DNA of 64,000 bases from Ryuthela nishihirai (GCA_038380435.1 JAWZYU010000009.1:64013901-64077900); one strand, 5' to 3'; counted from the first letter of the stretch, positions 35,181 through 46,920 are shown. Numbers and translations: made by a program. The notes: a model not told the origin generated them from the sequence alone.

Positions 35181-35459
35181 CATTCCTCCACATTTGATGC
35201 CGGCGCTTTCTTAATTTTTCCAGAAGGTGTCAGCGAAAGGTTGTCAGTCAACAGCCAGGTTCCAAGCTCACTATAATTCACTCACAGAGCTCCACTATAA
35301 TGAAATAACGATGGCTTCACATTTGGAAAGCGCGGGAAAATACCCACGACAATTTATTCTGCAGTGGAATTGGAGAATGCGATAATGGTCAAACTTGGAG
35401 GCGGGGTTTCTGCGTAAAAATAAAATGTGTTGTGCCGTGTGCAAAGCGCGGGAAATTAA

Positions 35460-35562
35460 AAAAACTGCGATTCTAAGACGCCGTCGATTCTAAGACGCAC
35501 CCCGTTTTTAGAGATGTTTATATGAGAAAAAAAGTGCGTCTTAGAATCGAAGAAATACGGTA
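35460..35562. mobile_element. DNA-transposon end, pogo/Tigger-like
   Basis: CGATTCTAAGACGC occurs twice (about 35470 and 35488) and in inverted form at 35540 (GCGTCTTAGAATCG), before ACGGTA. The pattern resembles a terminal and subterminal repeat of a TA-inserting element. The other end was not found. Confidence 0.4.
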
Positions 35563-37324
35563 TTAAACACAGAGAATACCTAAGAAATAATCAAAAGTCA
35601 CATGATACTTATTCTAACTGCTAAAGATGGATTAAAAGACTGAAATTATAATTTTTTCCCAAATTACAAGAAATATTTGAAATTTAATTATTCTGAGCTC
35701 GAGCCCGAACTCATCTATACAAGCTACTATTTGAGCATTACGTACATTTTTAAAAGGTTGGAATTTAAGTGTGTGATGTTTGCACATTAAGTGGGAATTG
35801 CAAACAGTTAAAATTATATATTCTTACGAGTCAGAATTGATTAAAAAACTTTTCCTATTAAGTTTTCTTTTTTATTTTATTTTCGCTGACTAGAAGCTGA
35901 AAACGTTTTGTCCATTAATACTTTTGTATAGTTTTTTTTCAAACAGATGTCTCCAAATATGTTTAATATTTTCACAATATAATCGAATACTTGCGCATTG
36001 CAAGAGTGGTAGTCTTTATATGTATTAATTAATCTATTGTTGTTGGCATAGAATATAAACAGAGCAACTGAGACAGCTTGTTGAAGGCTACATCTTTGAA
36101 ATAGTAATTCGTATTCCTCGAATATTATATTTTTAAAATTACAAAAACTGTATTATAGTTATAGTTGCATCTCCCAATATATTCCATGAAGATACGGCAT
36201 TTGAAAAACTGCTATCATCAAAAACGGTTTAATAATTATTATCGAAATCTTTTAGAAACATCCGAATATTTAGAATTTTACTCCCTAAAGAGACTGTGAG
36301 TCATTTAAAATATAGCTTACTGCATTCATTGGTATAGGTTAATCACTCTGAAATATGAACATCTTCACTATCAATTTTTAAGCTGTTTACTACTTGGGGA
36401 ATGGAAGGGAAATTCATGAACAAAATGAAGATTTCTGTTTTGAATTTTGAATGATCGTATTCATTTTAAATAAGTACCGTTATCTAAGTAGAAATGTCTG
36501 TCGATAACATTTCAAAATTTAATAATTTATTGCTCTTTTTAACAGTGATATGTGTTTCTGCCTCTCCATTTTGAATTTTTTTCGGTTTGGTGCTTGTTGC
36601 GAGAGATATGACCTCCTATGAATATGCAGGGATAAGGACTTTAATCTTTAAGAACTTTTATCTTTAAGAACTTGCCGTTTTCGGGAATATTTTTACAATT
36701 TCGAGTTTTCAATGCTAAATTGGTTTTATCTAATATAATTTTCTTCGAAAATGTTTTTCACAAACTTTTTCTTGGTAATAATTTCATCTTGAATTATTCT
36801 TTGCCAATTTGTTTTCATCTCGGAAAACTCTAACCTATTCAATGTTACCTTTACTTTGATAATTTGACCGATATTCTGTTACACAAGTGATGAAGCATAA
36901 TGAACTGAAGAATATAGTAAAGTACACTATTGTATTTCTTTCTAAGCATTTAGTTTTTCAGATTATAGACAGAGAATAATTCAAAATAGTAAACGGCAGT
37001 GTCTTGAAATAACACAAAAAAATACAAAAAGAACTTGAAACCTTCATTATTAAAAAAAATGCGACATCAAGTTTTAAAACTTGAAAGCGATAAAAACCTA
37101 GATTATAAAAATTTTAAATTTGCAAAAATAACTGACAATGTGCAAGTCAGAGAGCCGCAAAAATAACTGACAATCGGTACTTGGTTATTTCAACCAGAGT
37201 GACATTAGGACGGAAAGGATGACTCATTGCCTCCGTTGCTCAGAGTTGTCCAGGCTTTGTACTTCACGAAGGTCACGGCCATGGCCCCTTGACCCCCCCT
37301 CCACTTTCCCCCTAGATCCGGCCC
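35563..37324. other. AT-rich desert
   Basis: Nothing recognised except a short repeated phrase (AAAAATAACTGACAAT at about 37122 and 37160). Confidence 0.5.
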
Positions 37325-37455
37325 CGGATGGAAGCCTCCAGTCGAGGACATCCAGTATATTCTTTAACGTGCACAAACTATGGCTCTCCTGCATACGGAT
37401 CCAGGCTTAACGTCTGATCCGACGGATGACGGCCTTTCCAATCCCCTCTGTGTAT
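37325..37455 (-). mobile_element. SINE-1 central fragment
   Basis: GATGGAAGCCTCCAGTCGAG, TTCTTTAACGTGCACAAACT and ACGACGGCC-type sequence. Both ends are missing. Confidence 0.7.
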
Positions 37456-37619
37456 ATAGGTGGTTCTGGCGATGAGTGGGAATACATTGAGTCTAATTAT
37501 AGAAGAAAATAAACTTTGGAGTATCTGAGTCTGGAGATTAATAAAGGAAGTCATGCGCAAATTCATAACAAATATATGTTTGCTCTTTGTTATTTTAATG
37601 CTGAGCAGTGCTTTTTCGA

Positions 37620-37880
37620 ATAATTCCAAGGTTCAGAGCTGTTAGGAGACAAATGAAAACCTTCCGTCAAGAACATCCAGTGGTTTCCTTAATGGGCATA
37701 GGGTATGGTTCTCCTGCACAAGAGGCCACGGCTTAATGTTCCATTCAACAGACGGAGGTCTTTCCAAGCAGGTGCCCCCTTTCTTACCAAGGGTAGGGAG
37801 GGTAGTTAGCGGAGATATATCTCAACCCTGGTAGAGTTAGAACTAGAACCTGGGAATCTGTCACGTTATCGAATGTGCCA
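37620..37880 (-). mobile_element. SINE-1 copy, 3' end lost
   Basis: Minus copy from CAAGGTTCAGAGCTGTTAGG to CACGTTATCGAATGTGCC, including the box-B complement (AACTAGAACCTGGGAAT). Confidence 0.7.
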
Positions 37881-38228
37881 TTCTTTTTAGGTTGAAATGA
37901 CAAGGAAATATTTAAAAAAAACACTAATTTTCTTTCTAATACGAGCATATTAATGTAGAATATAAAAAAATATTTTAAAAGATTCATTAATTAGATGTGT
38001 TTTTAAATTGTCCTCTAATATTAGGATAAGACGAAGTTGGTTTAAATGAATTAAAAAATTACGCCATTCGTTATTGAATTTTTAAACGTAGTTTAATCAA
38101 AGGTTTAAATTATCTTGCTTCGTTTCTATTATTGTATTGTAACGATTTTATAATATTTAAAATGTCACCATAATTTATATCTTATTACATTTTCAAAGTA
38201 TAGGCTTTCATTGGTTTCTGTCAGAAAC

Positions 38229-38292
38229 CAGTCATATCTGGAGAGGAAAATTACACAGTCTGGTTGGACCTCCGTAGCATGGCTCGATGAGG
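38229..38292 (+). mobile_element. RTE-like LINE 3' terminal fragment
   Basis: CAGTCATATCTGGAGAGGAA and CAGTCTGGTTGGACCTCCGT match the last ~65 bp of the 10990-14930 element before its GAT tail, which here has decayed to GATGAGGATA. A very short 5'-truncated copy. Confidence 0.7.
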
Positions 38293-38474
38293 ATATTTTA
38301 TATATGTATATACTGTATGTATGCATATGTGTATGTTTGAATGTTTTAGCTGGTCCGCCTTCTCAGGTGAATGCAAAATAGCTAGAAAAATTCATGGATT
38401 GTAAAATAATAACCAATCAAATATTGAAATAAATTATTATTTAAAAAAATATATTTATGCTTGTTTTTTTTTTT

Positions 38475-38565
38475 TCGGTGTGCTGCGACAATTTTTTATT
38501 CTCAAAAGCGGATGTAGCGGATGTAGTTCATGTAGCGGATTCGAAAAGAACGGAAAGCACTGATT
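38475..38565. mobile_element. Possible hAT 3' end
   Basis: CGGTGTGCTGCGACAATTTT followed by GAACGGAAAGCACTG resembles one end of hAT elements (gtgtgccgcg to gggaaacactg pattern). No other end or duplication was identified. Confidence 0.3.
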
Positions 38566-38936
38566 TAAGTGAATCGTGAGTTTTCAAAAACAAAACTTTG
38601 GCTTTAAAAATTGGCTTCGAATTCTAAACGAAAAAGTTATTTCCAGCATCGTTAGATATCATTTGCATCAATACAAAGAGTGCACTTGGAACAAGGGTCA
38701 GGAACCTGACGTTCGGAGCATACTAAAACACTGCTCTTAATGCAATCTTTCTGCTGTCTCGCCTTCTTCATAGATTTAACATTTCACTATGAAATTTTTT
38801 TTCACTTCAATGAACTTCACTTAAATGAAGTACAAGAACAGATTCAAATTGGCAAACTAGAGTTTGAAAGAACTGATGAAATGCAAATGCTCTAAATACG
38901 TGTTTTAATATGAATAAAATGGTAGAAAAGATTCCG

Positions 38937-39268
38937 GGAGGAGGTTCTCAGTCTGTAGCACTCCAGGCTCCTAATCTGCAGTTTCTTAATTCGAGTCCCA
39001 CCTGGGCCAACGTTGCGATTTATACGAACTAAGTCCCCACCTTGCTTTCGATCAGTGGGGCACACCGATGGGTTGGAAGGGCCGCAGTCCGTGGGATGGT
39101 ACGTTAAGCCGTGGCACCGTGTGAATGAGAGCCTTACCTTGAACACTCTGGATGGCCTTCTGAAGTAGGTCTCCGACTTTCTCTGAGCCCTCTGCGTCTT
39201 TGTGACTTGGCCATTTAGCCCATTATGTGCAAAAAAAGCGCCATTCAGAGGTAAAACAACCAAACCCG
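38937..39268 (+). mobile_element. SINE-1 copy
   Basis: Plus copy from the head (GTTCTCAGTCTGTAGCACTC) to AGGTAAAACAACCAAACCC, with a shortened centre. Flanks AAAAGATTC and AGAAGATTC may be a worn target duplication. Confidence 0.85.
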
Positions 39269-40091
39269 AGAAGATTCAGGCTTAAAAGTCACATAATAAT
39301 ATCAGATAAATGGCAGTTTATTTTTTTACTTTTTTCTTTTAAGATATTTTTTTCGATACAATTTTGTTACATACACTTCAATATATATGTCATTTAAAAT
39401 AATACGCTAATATTCAATATTTTAGCAAAAATAATTTAATTCTTTTTTTATGGCTAATAAACCCAATAAAGGTGAAAATTTGTAGTTTCTTTGCCGTTAT
39501 CTCTTTTGAACCAATGAAATAAATTACCTCTGCCTTAAAATATGTATACCTCAAACCCAGAAACACCAATCTTTGCTCCACGTAAATGAAACTATGTATA
39601 AAATAAAAAAAACATGTCGACGTAAATGTTAAGTTATCACATATGATATTCTAAACATAGTCATATCAATGTGTATAAGACACATATGATAAGCTATCAC
39701 ATATAATATGTTATATATATGGATTGCTGTAGAAATCTAAATATTAAAAACTTCTTTTGAGCGTGTAAGGATCATTTAGAAACAAAAATGTTCTTAACCA
39801 CAGCATGTGCAATGCCTGCGCTTTGCTTTCTGAAGAGTGGAACCTAGTGCGATATCGTATGCGGTCAGCTGATCTTGCCATGATGTATGTATATTGAAGT
39901 TATAATTGGTTCTTCTTATACAAAAGCAAAGTTTTTTTCTCCAAGAACTCAATAACCAAGAGCAGACCGTAAAAGCATGCAGTGCATGGAATATAAGACC
40001 AGGGACTGATCTTGCGAAAGAAAGGCATATTTCTCCCCTTCCCCCCACTAGCACCTTGAAGGATTTCAATAGTAGGAAAGGAGGCGAAATA
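39269..40091. other. AT-rich spacer
   Basis: Nothing recognised; short complementary frames at 39794-40175 lack family features. Confidence 0.45.
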
Positions 40092-40216
40092 CGGGGTGAT
40101 TCCAAAAGGCCTAGTCAAACTTTGGGAACGTGTTGTTCTACTTCGTTTAGTGATAAAAAATGTTCCTGTGAACATTGGGCCAGAAATGTTTCCCTTCCGT
40201 GTTATAGCACATTTTG

Positions 40217-40603
40217 GATTGTTTTACTTCTGAGCGACACTTTTTTGCACACAATGGTCACAAAGATCCCGAAGGCTCAGAGAAGGTTGAGGAACCTCGC
40301 CCTCAACCTTCTCAGTGGGGACCCACTGGAACAGCTGTTGGGGGACAGATGGTAGCCTCCCGTTAAGGTCATCCAGTGTGATCTTCAAAGTGCACAGGGT
40401 ATGGCTCTCCTGTACACGGGGCAATGGCTTAATGTCCCATCTGATGGACGACGGCCTTTAAAAGCCTATCCGGGTTCCTACTTACTGTGGGCAGGGCGGA
40501 GAGTTTTGCGGAGATAATCTCTACGCTAGCCCAGCTGGGAGTCGAACCTAGCAACTGCAGATTACAAGCCTAGCGCGATACCGATTGAGCCACGCCACGT
40601 CCC
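40217..40603 (-). mobile_element. SINE-1 copy with internal inverted duplication
   Basis: Full-length minus copy flanked by TTATAGCACATTTTG (40202-40216) and TTATAGTACATTTTG (40604-40618), 15 bp with one mismatch. At 40279-40312 the sequence GAGAAGGTTGAGG is followed after 7 bases by its exact inverse complement. Confidence 0.92.
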
Positions 40604-41176
40604 TTATAGTACATTTTGAGAATGCAAGTAAGGAAACCTGTCAAAAGATACGATGATATGTAAATTTCCATCATTTGCATGTTTGACTGGTATAGTAGAT
40701 GTATGCAAATGTTGGGCAAAATACCACTTCCTGGGTGATCTGAATCGTACATATCCTTCCCGTTGAGTTGGTAAAGCTGGACCACCTGCATGGCCTGCAC
40801 GTTCTCTCGATTTGAATCCACCGGATTCCTTCTTATGGAGATACGTTAAGGCTGATGTTTACACTTCCCTGGTTCCTAATACACAAGCTCTCTGCGAAGA
40901 ATCGTGGATGGTTGTCAAAGAATTCAGAAAACTCCGGGATTTTTCGAACGTGTTCGACAGTCGATGAGAATACGCTGCGAGGCGTGTAATTGCTGCTCAG
41001 GGAGGCCATTTCGAACACTTGTTCTGATATAGACTTACAAATTTGCGCTCATCGATCACTTACAGTGTGTGCTGTAATAACTGGGGTAAAAACTAATTAA
41101 CGTACAGGATCACTTACTTTCGCTCTCAAAATGTGCTCTAACTTGGAATGAGAGCATTACTGGACCTTGTTTATAG

Positions 41177-41457
41177 CAGTAGTTCTCAACCTTTTATGCT
41201 TCACATACCCTCTGGAAATGTATATGTAACTGGTGTACCCCTTATATAGATAGATAAAACTATAGTAATGGTAAAACAATGGGAATAAAATAAAACTATA
41301 TTTAAACACATTAAATTTTGTATTCATAAATTACATATATCGATAAACACAAAAAGTGACAATTTAACAAATCTTATAAAATTATAAATATTTTACTGAG
41401 TAATCAGATCTAGTGACTTTTGAACTCTCACGGCGTACCCCTCGTTGAGAACCCCTA
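41177..41457. mobile_element. 281-bp hAT-type MITE
   Basis: Ends are CAGTAGTTCTCAACC and the complement of TAGGGGTTCTCAAC, flanked by the exact 8-bp duplication GTTTATAG (41169-41176, 41458-41465). Eight-bp duplications and such ends are diagnostic of hAT elements. No coding sequence. Confidence 0.88.
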
Positions 41458-41537
41458 GTTTATAGGAACGTTTTTAGCACTATGCACAGTAGAACACGTT
41501 CCCAAAGTTCGGCTGTACCTTTTGAAAACACCCTGTA

Positions 41538-43064
41538 TAGTAAATATCTATTACATATAGTTTTCAAGAACATGTTTTGAAACACCATTTGAAAACAGAA
41601 GGAGAAACATACCTTGCGTACAGAGCAAAAACATATGTTGGGCTATTCGACCAAAAAAATATATGAAAAGAAAAAGAGTTAGATCGAAGTTCAATCATTT
41701 CCGGATAAATCTGTTCTTCACCCATAAACGCACACATACCACTTGCTTTACAACTCCATAACCAACTTAATCATTTGCATTGGAAACTTTTAACATCTGA
41801 TTCTTGAGCTAAAACTTATTACAATTTTTTGTTCCCATACTGAGAGTTTTGTGATCGCTCTTTGTTTTGAAATGCAATCAAAGAAATTTACTGTCTCTTC
41901 GTTAAAGGTTCTTAGTTCTCTGGAGAATTATATAGGCTTCCGTATACTCTAATTACGTCGCTTTTTATTCAACTGTATTGTATGTTTAATCGCATTTAGC
42001 ATATAAAAACAGACTATTGCAAATACACTTCCATAACTATCAAATGTGTTTTGAAGGAATTCCTATCAAGGCAACACCCATACACTCAGCTAGCAGCTTA
42101 CGTTATGTTATTAAATCAGATTTAATGGAGCTACAGCTAAAGTGGACGTTACTCCCAACGTTACAAAAAGTTTCCTTCGAAGTGAGCAGTATTTCCAAAT
42201 TCCAACTTCTCTTTAAAAAGTAATGTTTGAAATTTCTCTCTTAGATTTTATCGTGTGTAACGAGCTACTGCACTTTATAAACATTCCTTATCCTCAGTCT
42301 TTTTGCCGAGTTTCATTATTCCTTATCAATTACGAGCTAATCTCGAAAGTAATAAAGCGCTAAGTGCTGCCTTTAAGCTTTTCATCTGCAACCTTTGCTT
42401 TAGAGAGTTATATATTGACTTTTGAAGCTTCTCTGAGAGCTTTCTTCCATGAGTTTTTCGATGAATTACTGGAAATTATGACCATTTATTAATATTTGAC
42501 AGATATAATATTAATATTTATGGTCATGAATTCGCTACTCGAAATTAAAAATAATATTGAAAAGTACAGAATTTCGGAACAAAATAAAAGTACAAAATTA
42601 ATAATAATGATGAAAAGTACAAATAATAAATTCGAACGTTTTGTTTCAAAACATAGTTATATCAAGTTGGTTGGTTGTTTGCAGTTTTATAGCGCAAGAG
42701 CAATATAATTTAAGCTGTTAAGTTTATAACAGCTGGTATTTCTTGTAGGACATTTAACAGAGATTAAGTGCTATCATATAAGTAGACCAGGAATCTTAAT
42801 GGAATTTTATACTTATAAATTTCAAGTTTTTTATTAATAATTTCAAGCTTTTTTTGTATTAATTTCGTTCTTCAAAATATATAAAGTGTAAATACGAAGA
42901 ATGTATTTCTTTATATTTGCATGTGTTTTGTATTTTGAAGGATAACACAGTAACCATTTTGCCAGTAGATTTTGTGGTGAGTGAATTGTAAGAGCTTAAA
43001 GGGAATAATGAATTAGAGTCAAATATGTGTTCTTTTCTTATACCAGTTTAAACTAGGACACATA
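41538..43064. other. AT-rich spacer
   Basis: Nothing recognised. Confidence 0.5.
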
Positions 43065-44038
43065 TGCAGAGGCAACTCGTAAAACCAATGCAGCATTTGG
43101 TGAAGACACAGCTAGTAAATGAGCAACACTAGGTTGGTTTGAAAAATTTCGATCACGAGACATCAGCCTTCAAAATAAACCACTTGGTCGACCAAAGAGG
43201 CGTTTGATAATGATCGACTGAAGGCTTTAATTGAATTGAACACACGCCAAATTTTACGAGACATTGCAGGCAAATTAGGCGTGATTTATTCAACAGTTTC
43301 TCGTCATCTGGAAACCATTGGGAAAGTTAAGTTGAATAAATGGGTTCCGCATCAATTAATGGACCGAATGGCACATCGACATGGAGTGTGCACTTCCTTT
43401 CTCACACAAAACCAAAGGAATCCGTTTCTGCATAGAATTTTAACATGGCTTTGAAAAAATGGATCCTATATGATAAACATGAAATTATGCTCAATGGCTG
43501 GACGTTGTGGTAACATCCAAACTCATGTCCAAGCCTAGTCTTCACCCAAGGAAGGTTATGGTCACCGTTTGCTAGTCTGTAGCCGGGGTTATCGATTATT
43601 CATTCCTAAAACCGGGAGAAACGATAACTACCGAGAAATATTGTGCAAAACTGAAAACTTGCATGACAAATTATACAAGAAGCAGTCTGCATAGGTCAAT
43701 ATACATGGCATCTTACTAATCCATGATAACGTTCGGCCTCATCTCACAAATAACAGTCCGGAAACTTCATCAGTTACTCCTGCTCACCCAGCGTATTCAC
43801 CAGATCTATCGCCAACTGACTACCACTTCTTAGTGACGAAAACATTCAGCAATATGAAAGCAGTCAAAAACGCCTTCGAAGAATTCATCGTTTCCAGGAA
43901 CTCAGATTTTTTTTATCAAATACATAAATGCAACTTGTTTCACGGTGGCAGAAGTGTATTGAATCTGTTGGTGCATATTTTGATTAACATTATTTTTAAC
44001 AAAGTTATGGCTGTTGAATGTTTCACTAACAATTTGGC
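43065..44038 (+). pseudogene. mariner transposase, DD34D type, broken
   Basis: Decayed copy of the cut-and-paste transposase of a mariner element. Parts in order: first helix-turn-helix region (WFEKFRSRDISLQNKP, 43135), second helix-turn-helix (ALIELNTRQILRDIAGKLG, then YSTVSRHLETIGKV, 43225-43325), KWVPHQL (43340), the region of the first catalytic Asp at about 43450 (frameshifted and the Asp lost), IHDNVRPH (second Asp, about 43725) and YSPDLSPTDYHF (third Asp, about 43800). It ends YFD and a stop at about 43985. Several stops and frameshifts. The sequence runs into an inverted copy of its own 3' end at 44039. Confidence 0.88.
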
Positions 44039-44074
44039 CAAATTGTTAGTCAAACATTCAACAGCCATAACTTA
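44002..44074. repeat. Palindrome at the mariner 3' end
   Basis: AAGTTATGGCTGTTGAATGT to CACTAACAATTTGG faces its own inverse complement (CCAAATTGTTAGT to CAACAGCCATAACTT) with no spacer and one indel. Arms about 36 bp. Confidence 0.95.
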
Positions 44075-44174
44075 TTGAATAAAGCATGATGATGAAACTG
44101 TTGAATAAAACACGGCTAATTTGCCTGCGATGTCTCGTACAATTTGGCATGTGTTCAATTCAATTAAAGCCATC
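44039..44174 (-). mobile_element. Inverted mariner fragment, host of the palindromic element
   Basis: Minus strand: mariner 3' end (to about 44078) joined to the second helix-turn-helix region (complement of 44095-44170 matches 43218-43300). Everything in between is deleted. The fragment continues after the 6.5-kb insertion at 50719-50745 (complement GCGATTGATAATGAATCGA compares with GCGTTTGATAATGATCGA at 43201). Confidence 0.85.
44169..44174. repeat. 6-bp target duplication, left
   Basis: GCCATC, repeated at 50719-50724. The mariner paralogue at 43225 has one related hexamer at this point (complement of GAAGGC plus context), supporting a true target duplication. Confidence 0.85.
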
Positions 44175-44189
44175 AGTAGTATAGTCCCA

Positions 44190-44350
44190 CTCCAGTGTAC
44201 CCCCACTAGTGCTTTCCCCCCTATTACGTCACCGCCTGGACTTTCACCCTTATGTCGCAACTGTCACGGGATATGGCACCACCACCCAGTCGTGTGATAT
44301 GTCGCAACCACCCTGGATTTGACCCCTATGTCGCAACTGTCATGAGATAT
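44190..44350. repeat. Terminal tandem repeat, left arm
   Basis: Two to three copies of a unit with ATGTCGCAACTGTCA and GATATGRCACC words (about 44250, 44330). The mirror block is at about 50545-50700. Confidence 0.75.
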
Positions 44351-44519
44351 GACACCCTGTCGCACTCCTTATTAATATTTCATATTTGACTCCCCACTTA
44401 TTAAAAATTCCCCTCCCCTTTTAACCCGTGGAGCCATCTGGTGTATATAATGAGTACTTTTTTTTAGAGAAACCCTCGATTTCAGTCATAATTTTCCAAA
44501 GACCTTGAAAAACCTCAAG

Positions 44520-45015
44520 GTCACGGTTCAGACCCCCTGGTTGACACACCTATATTTTAAGCCCCCTTCTCGAATAGTCTCGATTATTATTGATTTCCCC
44601 TGGTTGACCCACCTATATTTTAAGCCCCCTCCTCGAATAGTCTCGATTTTTCTTGATTTCCCCTGGTTGACCTATATTTTAAGCCCCTTCACGGTTTTTC
44701 TTGATTTCAGACCCCTTGGTTGACCCACCTATATTTTAAGCCCCCTTCTCGAATTGTCTCGATTTTTCTTGATTTCAAACCCCTTGGTTGAACCACCTAT
44801 ATTTTAAGCCCCCTTCTCGAATAGTCTTGATTTCCCCTGGTTGTCCCACCTATATTTTAAGTCCTCCCCTATTCATAGACCCCCCTGGTTGACCTGTATG
44901 TTAAACCCTATCTCTAAAGACCCCTTGGTTGACATGTATTTTAAGCCCTCTCTCTAAAGACCCCCTGTTTAACCCACCTATATTTTAAGCCCTCCCCTCT
45001 TCATAGTCCCCCTGG
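44520..45015. repeat. Subterminal repeats, left arm
   Basis: About eight units of 55-70 bp, core CCCCTGGTTGACCCACCTAT then ATTTTAAGCCCCC, often followed by CTCGAATAGTCTCGA. Confidence 0.9.
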
Positions 45016-46150
45016 TTCATCCATCGCATTGTGAATCAGTTTTTGCGCATTTAATCGGTGTCATGCAACATCTGTACTATTTTTGGTGCATCTCCTGTAT
45101 TTAAAAAAATTGCTTCCAATCCCGTGATTTGAACCTGCTACCTCGGTGTCGATAGCTGTAGCGTTATCGCACTCGATTATGCCTTGTTACTTGATGACGT
45201 GGTTTAGATGTGTCTCAAACGGGGTATAACCGTATAAAATACGTATCTCTTTATTGCAGCTTGAGATTTTTATTTCAGATATTAACGTAGGTTTTTTATT
45301 ATCTTACGTTTTTTACAACCTTCGTATTCTTTATAACTAGCTTTTTCCTGCGTATACGTTTTTCTTATAATGAACCCGATAGTCCTTTCACATTAATATA
45401 CGTATTTTTATAACCGTCGTATGTTAAATCCATTGTCGCATTTTTACTAGAAGAAGGACTATCCCACGGTAACTGTTTTAAAAGACTGTCCCACAGAAAA
45501 TGCCGATGGGTAAAAAATTAATAAAAGGAAAAAATCTGATTTAAAAACTTATTCGTCATTATGAAAAAAGGGGTAATATGGTGACCTGTATGGGTGTCAT
45601 AAAAGTACCGCTTTAGAACACACGTTCGGTACCGGACCACGTTTTACTGAAGGATGGTTAAGTCCTGCGAAATTAAAAAATATTAAACGGTGAATCACAA
45701 GGGGACCACGATTTACTGATGGATAGCCTTTGACGATCCTCTGTGATAAACTCGTTAATCATCGAAAAGTCCTACTTTCTTAAACACCCTACATTAATTA
45801 AAACTGTTATCAAAAGTTCTGTTTTCCTCATTAACAGTTCCGCCCCCCTTTCAAGGACTATCCCACAGTAACTGTTTTAAAAAACTGTCCCACAGAAAAT
45901 GCCATTGGGTTAAAAAAAATTTAATAAAAGGAAAACGACGGAAAAAAAATATGTTTTAAAAACTTATTCGTCATTATGAAAAATATTGAGGAGTAATATG
46001 GTCTGGTGACCTAATAGACCTTTGTTTTGAGTCTCACCCCGGACCACGTTTTACTGACGGATTCTGTGAAACGTTTACTACGGTCCACGTTTACTACGGT
46101 CCTGTGAAATTAAAAATTATTATTCCAAACGGGGAATCAAAAGGGTTTTA

Positions 46151-46444
46151 TTGACGGGTGAATCTTGGTTCACCCCCTCTGCTGCTTCCGTATCAGGAGC
46201 ACTGTCTTACATCGTGAAAACCCACTGGCACTCTTTTTTTGTGGTTTTCAGACTCGATATTTTTCCAAGTCCAGAGACGGTTCTCCGCACTCCCAATTCT
46301 ACCCTTTGTGATAGTTCAGCGTTTCAATGTACCCAATGTAGACAAACCATTTTGAAATTACGCATCCTAAACCTCCAAGGGCTGAGCTTATTAAAATTAG
46401 TCTCCATCGAGTTGGTGCTGTCAGATATCTGTGTTTCCACGTAG
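46151..46444 (+). other. Open frame shared by both palindrome arms (left copy)
   Basis: 97 codons; the equivalent on the other arm is 48453-48731 on the minus strand (92 codons) with largely the same residues (e.g. RTPNSTL, FQCTQCRQTILKLRILNLQ). Unrecognised. Both frames stay open, but since the arms are near-copies that alone does not show selection. A CxxC pair (CTQC) is present. Function unknown; it may not be coding. Confidence 0.3.
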
Positions 46445-46719
46445 TAACGCTACTCCGAAGAAAAATCAGCTAATGGAAGTAAACAGTTTTAAAAATCGTC
46501 TCTTCCACCTTTGCGTGCGAACATATGCCTCATCACGGTGATGAAATTTTATTACGTGTTGCAACGTTAGTACACCTTGGAAATTTTATTTCATCGCGCT
46601 GATGAAATTTTATTACGTGTTGCAACGTTAGTACACGCTTGTTCACTTTACAAGGTCAGCTGTTTGTCATAGGGTAAAAAATAACTTTTATGTACGAGAT
46701 AGAATGCTATAGAAAGTAA

Positions 46720-46920
46720 GAATGTTAAAAGTAGGTTGCGGGTACCCTTACGCTTCTGCTTGCGTAAAAAACTTTAGTTCCAACATGAATGCATGTTAAT
46801 AGAGTAGGGGACATTAGTTTTAACAAATACACTGAACTACTAGAAAAAATAATACATTTTCTCACTCGAACGTACCCTCTCAACTTACCTGCACTAATCC
46901 ACTGAAATTTTATTTGCAAC
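46720..46920 (-). other. Second frame shared by both arms (left copy)
   Basis: 64 codons on the minus strand at 46725-46919, with an equivalent 64-codon plus frame at 47946-48140 differing at a few residues (shared KLMSPTLLTCIHVGTKVFYA). No family recognised. It overlaps the 114-bp unit. Confidence 0.25.

Larger units (their letters stand above)
40092..41535 (+). mobile_element. TA-flanked DNA transposon fossil with nested insertions
   Basis: Ends are CGGGGTGATTCCAAAAGGCC and the complement of CAGGGTGTTTTCAAAAGGTA; both continue inward with AACTTTGGGAACGTGTT. TA lies on each side (40090-40091, 41536-41537). The plus strand at about 40775-41035 still reads as a transposase C-terminus with a WPARSLDLNPPDSFLW box, the IS630-Tc1-mariner D/E-containing region, followed by HFEHL near the end. 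It carries a SINE (40217-40603) and a hAT MITE (41177-41457). Most of the transposase is lost. Confidence 0.75.
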
